Virus record (IMG/VR): IMGVR_UViG_3300015245_000222
Location: 1 to 24,134 of that record
DNA from: a virus
DNA length: 24,134 nucleotides
Strand: one strand, 5' to 3'
A model generated the notes under the pieces. That model was not told the DNA's origin and ran no database searches. It was given only the letters and a program-made list of their open reading frames with translations. The translations under genes were made by a program, and so were the position numbers. Within the stretch, counting starts at the first letter, position 1, and each line of letters opens with the position of its first letter. Below are positions 19,741 through 24,134 of the stretch, in pieces.

Positions 19741-19852
19741 CCCGGCCCCGGGCACTCACTGCCCCGACTCCCCCCTTCGGGGGCAGTCGGCGGGGCAGTA
19801 GTGGGAAGTGCCCCGCACTGCCCCGGGGCAGTGCGGGGCAGTGCGGGGCACT
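19741..19852. repeat. GGGGCA/TGCCCC iterations with 32-bp palindrome (possible replication origin)
   Basis: This lies between primase and helicase. TGCCCCGCACTGCCCC (19809-19824) is followed directly by its reverse complement GGGGCAGTGCGGGGCA (19825-19840), a perfect 32-bp palindrome. GTGCGGGGCA is repeated in tandem at 19831-19840 and 19841-19850, so an alternative 18-bp stem (19807-19824 with 19835-19852, 10-base loop) can form instead. Upstream, CCCCCTTCGGGGG (19771-19783) forms a UUCG-type hairpin inside an imperfect larger stem. Repeats of this kind beside replication genes suggest origin or regulatory structure, but a double terminator of the primase transcript is equally possible. The rest of 19691-19875 shows no gene. 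Confidence 0.6.
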
Positions 19853-19875
19853 CAACATTCTGACAGTGATCACGA

Positions 19876-21885
19876 TTACTCACTGTTCAACTGATCTGAC
19901 AGATAGTGTACCTGCGCCCGGCGAGCGCCGATGTCGATCCTGATCTCCGAACGGGCTGCGGAGAGCGCCTTCGCGAAGCGGCCCTGCCCCCAGGCGAGCG
20001 CCGTCCTGATCTCGTTCTGTCCCTGGCCGGGATTGGCGCCCACGTAATCGATTAACGCTTGCGCGTCCGCGTTGCGCCGGGTGGTCGCCCGACTCCATCC
20101 CCCGAGCGCGAGCCGACGGCTGGCAGAGTCGTAGCTGATCTGCTCTTCGGGATGATCGACGTCTCTTCCCTCAGCCCGCAGATATCGCTCGGTGCCGGGG
20201 TAAATCTCGCGCGTCAGATACCAGATCGCGTCAGGCCAGGCTTCGAGCCGCTGGCTTCCGATGGCCGTCTCTTCGCCGGACTCGACGTGCGCCTTCGGCG
20301 TATGTACCGGCATGACGAGCTGGCCGACCCCGGCCTCCATCTTCACCACGTCGAGATGATCGAGAAACCGGGAGACCTGCGCCTCGTCGTTGCCGTTGTC
20401 GAGGCTGCCGACGTAGGCGCGCGAGTACGGGTCGATGATCCACGTCTCGACCTGGCGCTCACGCAACCAGGCTGTGATCCACGCGCGCACCCTGGGATCA
20501 GCCACCGGCAGCGACCGCCCGCGCAGATGCAGCACGTGCACACGCTCGGGGTTGGTCAGCCCCACCTCGCGCAGCCAGCGCCGGTACTGATGCTGCTCGA
20601 CCTCGTAGTTGAAGATCGCAATCGAGCCGTCGGCCGGGCTGACCTCGAAGCGCCCCAGGAACGGTTCGTCGTCGACCAGCGAGCGCACCAGCTCGTTGAC
20701 GATCGTGGTCTTCCCCACCTTCCGCCCGGCGACAAGGATCGCGTTATGCCCGGCGCCGAGCATGCCCTTGACCCGCCACTCGACCGGCAGGTCGGGCAGC
20801 GTCAGCTCGTTGGCGAGTGAGCCGAAGTCGGCCGGTGCCGTCCAGCTCTCGGCGTGCGCCTCGATCGCGAGCAGTTCTCGTGCCTGCGCCATGACCCGCA
20901 ACCGGTGCAGAGCGTTCGCCACGTCGTCGCTGAGCGCCTCGTCGGCAGCTTCGGTCCCACCGTCAGGGGTGACCGTCGGCAGCGCCTCACCGGCCGTCCA
21001 GGGGCGGGGCTTGCGAGTGCCCGCCTTGATCTGCCGGGTCACGAGCGCGCGCATCTTCACGTCGTCGCCGAACTTGCGCCACGTCCAGCCGTCGAGCGCG
21101 CCCCGCATGATCCGATTGGCCTGATGCTCGCTGAGCTGTTCAGCGCCGACATACTGCCCGGCCCGGTAGGCCAGCGAGCTGATCGCGCCGAAGCCAGATC
21201 CATCAGGAGTAGCACCTAGCTGCTCGGCCAGCTCGTAGACGCGAGCGAGCACGGCTGCGTCGTCGGCGCGTGGCCGGTCAGCCTGCCCGCCCGGCTCGTC
21301 GAAGCCGTCGAAGCTGATCTCGGTGCTGCTCATCTCGTCAGGCCGGTCGGCAGCGGGCGGCCCGATCCCCGTGGCGACGAAGCTCGGCACCACGGGGAGA
21401 TCGGCGACCTTCGGCATCGAGTGATAAGCGAAGACGAGCCCGCCCGATCCCTTGACGTCGACACCGGCCGCGAGCTTGCCGGTGTTGTCGCAGCCGACCG
21501 GCGACTTCGGATCGGCCCGGTAGAAATAGTGCCGCCCACGGCTCGGCGTCTCAGCCCACGGATGGTCACGCCTCGTTGCGAGAGTAGTGATCCCGGCGAG
21601 TCCTCGCCACGCGCTGACGCCGTGGTGGCCGGACTTCTCGTCGGCATCGATCACCACGATGCCGGACTTGCCGCAGTCGATCGCCGGTGTGGCGAGCGGT
21701 TGAGCCGTCCACCATGCCTCGATCGCCGTCTTCTCCATGGTGGACATCTCGCGCCACGAGCGAGCGGGGAACTCGACGTCGGTCCTGTTGCCCTCGGCAT
21801 CCAGCTCGATGCGGACGGGAAAGATCGAGTAGCCCTTGGCGGCCAGCGCCAGTGCGAGATCGAGCCCGGAAATATTGCCGGTCAT
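19876..21885 (-). CDS. Primase-polymerase / AAA ATPase replication protein
   Basis: This 669-residue protein starts at ATG 21885. The N-terminus is a bifunctional primase/polymerase (Prim-Pol) domain: LALALAAKGYSIFPV (10-24), catalytic acids in GIVVIDADEKSG (D80 and D82), TPSRGRHYFYR with His119 (113-123) and GVDVKGSGGLVFAY with D143. The C-terminal half is a RepA/DnaB-like ATPase: Walker A GRKVGKTT (387-394) and Walker B TWIIDPYSRA with D485. A winged-helix-type tail (ALIDYVGANPGQGQNEIRTA) ends the chain. It should prime and unwind DNA at the phage origin. The gene lies just upstream of the palindromic repeat region. No clear promoter is seen in 21886-21939. Confidence 0.9.
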   Translation of the reverse strand: MTGNISGLDLALALAAKGYSIFPVRIELDAEGNRTDVEFPARSWREMSTMEKTAIEAWWTAQPLATPAIDCGKSGIVVIDADEKSGHHGVSAWRGLAGITTLATRRDHPWAETPSRGRHYFYRADPKSPVGCDNTGKLAAGVDVKGSGGLVFAYHSMPKVADLPVVPSFVATGIGPPAADRPDEMSSTEISFDGFDEPGGQADRPRADDAAVLARVYELAEQLGATPDGSGFGAISSLAYRAGQYVGAEQLSEHQANRIMRGALDGWTWRKFGDDVKMRALVTRQIKAGTRKPRPWTAGEALPTVTPDGGTEAADEALSDDVANALHRLRVMAQARELLAIEAHAESWTAPADFGSLANELTLPDLPVEWRVKGMLGAGHNAILVAGRKVGKTTIVNELVRSLVDDEPFLGRFEVSPADGSIAIFNYEVEQHQYRRWLREVGLTNPERVHVLHLRGRSLPVADPRVRAWITAWLRERQVETWIIDPYSRAYVGSLDNGNDEAQVSRFLDHLDVVKMEAGVGQLVMPVHTPKAHVESGEETAIGSQRLEAWPDAIWYLTREIYPGTERYLRAEGRDVDHPEEQISYDSASRRLALGGWSRATTRRNADAQALIDYVGANPGQGQNEIRTALAWGQGRFAKALSAARSEIRIDIGARRAQVHYLSDQLNSE

Positions 21886-21939
21886 GCCGTGATCTTGGTA
21901 GGGTCGAGCACGGGATCACACTCCCAAGTCTCAAGCGGG

Positions 21940-22009
21940 ACGCCTCAGCCCCGGCCGATGACGCGAGCACGTCGGCCGGGGCTGTGCCATGTCTGAGCCC
22001 CGAGGCGTC
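21940..22009 (-). terminator. Nested hairpin between RHH regulator and primase
   Basis: CAGCCCCGGCCGA (21946-21958) pairs perfectly with TCGGCCGGGGCTG (21972-21984), a 13-bp stem with a 13-base loop. The flanking GACGCCTC (21940-21947) can pair with GAGGCGTC (22002-22009), either as an outer stem or as an alternative. It lies 3 bases past the stop of the RHH gene and ahead of the primase. It could terminate the regulator transcript. The pairing choice may act as an attenuator. Confidence 0.55.
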
Positions 22010-22012
22010 AGG

Positions 22013-22234
22013 CTATGCCTTGCTACCGGCCTTGTCAGCCACGGGCTGATCACCCGTCTCGACCAAGCGCCGACGGTGCAGCTCTTCGCGCTTGGGCAGC
22101 CCGTAGAACAGCACGTCTCGCACCACTGCGGCCTCGCTGACGCGCTCGCCTTCGTGGATCGCCTTGAGCCGTTCCTTGTCGTCCTTGCTGATCAGGATCG
22201 ACAGCGCCTCGGTGAACTCTGCTTCTCTCGCCAT
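22013..22234 (-). CDS. Ribbon-helix-helix-type DNA-binding regulator
   Basis: ATG 22234 (MAREAEFTEALSILISKDDK) is preceded, 7 bases earlier, by a TACCAT -10-like element; ATG 22243 is an alternative. The 73 residues begin with a beta-type segment EFTEALSILISK and two helices (DKERLKAIHEGERV and SEAAVVRDVLFYGLPKREEL), the standard RHH arrangement also known for actinophage regulators. Such proteins bind inverted repeats as dimers of dimers. The gene sits between the two diverging transcription units, next to operator O6, so it is the best local candidate for the protein that reads the operator family. That link is inference. Confidence 0.7.
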   Translation of the reverse strand: MAREAEFTEALSILISKDDKERLKAIHEGERVSEAAVVRDVLFYGLPKREELHRRRLVETGDQPVADKAGSKA

Positions 22235-22241
22235 GATCGAC

Positions 22242-22292
22242 ATGGTACCAGCGCTGACAGCATCTTGACAACTGACAGGAACATGATAGGTT
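22242..22292. promoter_or_regulatory. Divergent control region with operator O6 and full promoter
   Basis: On the plus strand TTGACA (22265-22270), a 16-base spacer and TAGGTT (22287-22292) form the only complete -35/-10 promoter I see, 6 bases before GTG 22299. The spacer is filled by ACTGACA-GGAACA-TGATAGG (22271-22290), a member of the inverted-repeat family that also overlaps the -10. A further CTGACAG half-site (22254-22260) lies nearby. On the minus strand TTGTCA...TACCAT (22242-22247) may serve the RHH gene, with an 18-base spacer. Confidence 0.65.
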
Positions 22293-22298
22293 GATCTC

Positions 22299-22472
22299 GT
22301 GACTATGACGAAGGCCGACAGCGAGCGCCTCGCCCGGATCGTCGGCGAGCTTGGTGACCTGGCGTCTTACAAGGACATCGACACCGCCGCCGAGCTGATG
22401 CGTCAGGCGGCGGGAGTGCTCGGCGTCTCGCCCGAGTCGATCCCCGGTTACGCCAAGATCAGCAAGCTCTGA
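22299..22472 (+). CDS. First early gene, 57-residue helical protein, leaderless
   Basis: GTG 22299 follows -10 TAGGTT by exactly 6 bases, so the mRNA should start at or next to this codon. The product (MTMTKADSERLARIVGELGD, then LASYKDIDTAAELMRQAAGV, then LGVSPESIPGYAKISKL) is helical and mildly charged, with no Cys or TM segment. It opens the rightward operon. No family is recognised. A small helical first gene of an early operon could be a regulator or inhibitor of host function. Confidence 0.6.
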   Translation: MTMTKADSERLARIVGELGDLASYKDIDTAAELMRQAAGVLGVSPESIPGYAKISKL

Positions 22473-22484
22473 CAGGAGACGATC

Positions 22485-22712
22485 ATGACCATCACCACCC
22501 CGCGCGGAGTCAAGATCCGTTGCACAAGCAAGCGCCGTTACTACGTCATCCGCGAGATGATCTTCCGGGGCGACTGGGCTGCTGACGTGATGTTCCGCAG
22601 TGACGACCTGGCGACCGCGCGCAGGCGCGCCGACCGCGAGGACGGCGAGAATGTTCGAGTCTCGGTCTTCGACTCGGTGACCCGCACCTACGTAGCGCGC
22701 GGCGTCTTCTGA
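22485..22712 (+). CDS. Small basic protein, 75 residues
   Basis: ATG 22485 has AGGAGA 6-7 bases upstream. The product begins MTITTPRGVKIRCTSKRRYY, then VIREMIFRGDWAADVMFRSD and DLATARRRADREDGENVRVS, ending VFDSVTRTYVARGVF. It is a compact beta-helix-beta pattern rich in Arg. It is followed by TGATG coupling to the next gene. It may bind nucleic acid, but there is no recognised family. Confidence 0.65.
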   Translation: MTITTPRGVKIRCTSKRRYYVIREMIFRGDWAADVMFRSDDLATARRRADREDGENVRVSVFDSVTRTYVARGVF

Positions 22713-22939
22713 TGGCATCGCGCGATCCCGGCCCGGGCGATCCAATGGACCCGCCGAACGGACTGCTCATACTGATCATCATCGCGACGATCCTCGGCGC
22801 GATCGCCTTCGGCATGACCGGTTACAGCGTCTCGCATTCGCCGACACCGGGCGAGCGGCCCCGACCGACGGTGACGCACCATTCCACCCCGCATGCCACA
22901 TGCGGCAGGGCTCATAACGAGCCGTGCCTGAACAGATAG
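22712..22939 (+). CDS. Small single-TM protein with exposed Cys tail, 75 residues
   Basis: ATG 22712 overlaps the preceding TGA (TGATG). A short Pro/Asp-rich N-terminus precedes one TM segment, about residues 18-38 (LLILIIIATILGAIAFGMTG), and a Pro/His/Thr tail ending in TCGRAHNEPCLNR with two cysteines. The pattern is like the membrane proteins of the left island, so envelope targeting recurs in both arms. No function is known. Confidence 0.65.
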   Translation: MASRDPGPGDPMDPPNGLLILIIIATILGAIAFGMTGYSVSHSPTPGERPRPTVTHHSTPHATCGRAHNEPCLNR

Positions 22940-22948
22940 GAAACGATC

Positions 22949-23458
22949 ATGAAAGGAACCATCACGCGCATCACGCGCACCGAGCAGGACGCTGACCCCG
23001 AGAACGTCGCACGCGGCTCGGCCCCGACCACGAGTACCAAGGTGATCCGCGCAGTCTCGCTCGACAATGAGCTGCTGCCGCGCCTGGCGTCTCGATGGTC
23101 GACAGTCCCGCGCACCTTATACCGGCCGGTGAATCTGACTGAGACGGTGGAGATCGAGAACGGTGAGATCGTTTACTACGTGATCAAGCTATACGGCCCG
23201 AAGCGAACGCTCAAGGGTGAAGATCACAAGTCGCAGAGCCTTGACGAGTCGTGGGATCGGGGCCATAGGTTCCGCTTCGCCTCTCGGCCCGACGATCCCC
23301 ACCCTGCTGGTTTCTGGACGCTCGAAGCGCTGCGCGTGCCCGACGAGATCAAGGCGCTGCTTGTCGGCGCCGAGCGTCTCGCTGCCTGGCCGTGGGAAGG
23401 CACCGAGGCGTCCATCGTCGCCGAGGCGATGCAGGCGACCTGGCCCGAAGGGAACTGA
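22949..23458 (+). CDS. Early-operon protein of unknown function, 169 residues
   Basis: ATG 22949 is preceded by AGGAAACGATC, the same ribosome-binding context used at 4120. The chain starts MKGTITRITRTEQDADPENV and has a Ser/Thr-rich region. A beta-type core follows (TVEIENGEIVYYVIKLYGPK), then SWDRGHRFRFASRPDDPHPA and GFWTLEALRVPDEIKALLVG, ending in a Trp-rich helix. There is no TM segment and no catalytic motif. It overlaps nothing and is followed 2 bases later by the next gene. It is not recognised. Confidence 0.65.
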   Translation: MKGTITRITRTEQDADPENVARGSAPTTSTKVIRAVSLDNELLPRLASRWSTVPRTLYRPVNLTETVEIENGEIVYYVIKLYGPKRTLKGEDHKSQSLDESWDRGHRFRFASRPDDPHPAGFWTLEALRVPDEIKALLVGAERLAAWPWEGTEASIVAEAMQATWPEGN

Positions 23459-23460
23459 TC

Positions 23461-23766
23461 ATGCCTGACGAGCCGAACATCGACGAGGCATGCTTCACCG
23501 AGAAGTGCCTGCGCCCGGCGCGCGCTGCGATCTCCACCCGGCGTGGCGGCGGGGCGAAGCGGGGCGAGATGTCATCCACCCTGCATTACGACAACAGGAC
23601 CGCGCCGAAGTCGGCAACGCGCTACTGCCGTGCCTGCGCGATCGAGCTGATGATCAGCCTCGGCCGCGTGCTGATCAACGAGGATGACGAGACGTCGCTG
23701 CCACTGGTCGACTCCAACGGCAATCCCGTCGCGCAGATCGAGACGACCGAGCGGCACGGGCTGTGA
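23461..23766 (+). CDS. Four-cysteine (zinc-ribbon-like) protein, 101 residues
   Basis: ATG 23461 has AAGGGAACTGATC directly upstream; the longer in-frame opening at 23392 lacks one. The product has CFTEKC near residue 11 and YCRAC near residue 58, two Cys pairs that could form a zinc ribbon. A helix IELMISLGRVLINEDDETS follows, then a short beta end. Its TGA overlaps the next GTG (GTGA). A nucleic-acid-binding role is plausible but unproven. Confidence 0.6.
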   Translation: MPDEPNIDEACFTEKCLRPARAAISTRRGGGAKRGEMSSTLHYDNRTAPKSATRYCRACAIELMISLGRVLINEDDETSLPLVDSNGNPVAQIETTERHGL

Positions 23767-24134
23767 ACAACCGGCCGACGAGTCCACCCGTAGCCGATGT
23801 CACCCCGCCCGGGTGGCTGCCCGATGAGCAGAACGCAGGATGGCAACGATGGTGGAACGGGCATGAGTGGTCTAAATGGGTAGTCGAGTCGAACACACTG
23901 CCGCGCCCGGCGCCTCCCGCCAGGGAGGCTGTCGCTCCGGCAGGTGTGCCCGCCGCCGCCCCGGCGGCGCAACCGGCGGCCGCCGCACCGGCCGCCAAGG
24001 CCGCGGCGAAAGCCGCGCCCAAGCCGGCGGCGGCTACGCCAGCCAAACCGGCGGCAACGGCGGCGGCGGCGCCGGGCGGCAAGGTTCAGCTCCAGCTCGC
24101 CTCGCTGCGCAGCCCGGAGGCCGCCCGCGAGGAC
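23763..24134 (+). CDS. DUF2510-like protein running into a SPOR-like end, truncated
   Basis: GTG 23763 overlaps the preceding TGA, and the frame is open to the window end (124 codons). Residues ~16-40, PPGWLPDEQNAGWQRWWNGH followed by EWSKW, match the DUF2510 pattern (PPGWxPD...RWWxGxxW) typical of actinobacteria. From about residue 50 a long Ala/Pro/Lys linker of very high GC follows, ending in GGKVQLQLASLRSPEAARED. That end resembles the beginning of a SPOR domain as found in alphaproteobacteria. The first part fits the phage and the second does not, so either this is a genuine fusion or the contig is chimeric after about base 23905. Confidence 0.55.
   Translation, partial: MNNRPTSPPVADVTPPGWLPDEQNAGWQRWWNGHEWSKWVVESNTLPRPAPPAREAVAPAGVPAAAPAAQPAAAAPAAKAAAKAAPKPAAATPAKPAATAAAAPGGKVQLQLASLRSPEAARED

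Noticed and set aside
19831-19850. Tandem GTGCGGGGCA copies as a CRISPR-like repeat
   Set aside because: There are only two copies of 10 bases with no spacers; they belong to the palindrome structure.
22050-22745. Minus-strand frame of 231 codons over the early genes
   Set aside because: It lies opposite the promoter region and two plus-strand genes that have ribosome sites or leaderless starts. Its translation is Arg/Asp/His-rich without any motif.
1-24134. tRNA, rRNA, insertion sequences, integrase and attachment sites
   Set aside because: I looked for T-loop-like sequences, DDE or recombinase motifs and long direct repeats and saw none that I could support.

Overview
The window looks like part of the genome of a tailed dsDNA phage (siphovirus-type) infecting a high-GC actinobacterium, or a prophage of one. 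The grounds are the high GC content, frequent GTG starts, almost continuous ATGA/GTGA/TGATG gene overlaps, several apparently leaderless promoters, and proteins of actinophage type: a portal-MuF fusion, a ClpP-like head protease, an HK97-fold capsid protein, and a small protein with the CPNDG...FCxFDGW pattern. No integrase, tape-measure or tail-fibre gene lies inside the window. The tail module should continue beyond base 1.

Layout. Most genes are on the minus strand and are best read from right to left. A ribbon-helix-helix regulator (22013-22234) stands back to back with a plus-strand operon of small, probably early genes (22299 to the window end). Leftwards come a primase-polymerase/AAA ATPase (19876-21885), a 214-base intergenic region with a 32-bp perfect palindrome and GGGGCA/TGCCCC iterations, and a DEAD/DEAH-type helicase (18042-19661). 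The helicase begins a long, tightly packed run: small secreted or membrane proteins, a putative small terminase, large terminase, portal-MuF, head protease, major capsid protein and two head-surface-like proteins, ending near 8012 with a hairpin (7940-7974). Replication and head genes therefore appear to form one transcription unit.

Between the capsid genes and the head-tail connector, neck and tail-terminator-like genes (1-1558) sits an accessory island of about 6.2 kb (about 1690-7936). It holds a chain of nine very small membrane or secreted proteins, including a lipoprotein with an HNH-like motif. It also holds a zinc-binding-type protein, a divergently transcribed plus-strand gene (4546-4818), a protein resembling DUF6011, a secreted beta-rich protein, a single-TM protein and a papain-like cysteine peptidase.

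The most interesting regulatory signal is a family of six 20-bp inverted repeats, about CCTRTCA-N6-TGAYAGG, near 3507, 4168, 4509, 7917, 19671 and 22271. Each overlaps or abuts a TAGNNT -10 element. In five of the six regions (six promoters in all) that -10 lies 6-7 bases from a start codon, so these transcripts would be leaderless. The sites mark the edges of the modules and look like a phage-wide operator set. Finally, the last ~230 bases change character: a DUF2510-like N-terminus runs into an extremely GC-rich Ala/Pro/Lys linker and the start of a SPOR-like motif, so the contig end may be chimeric.
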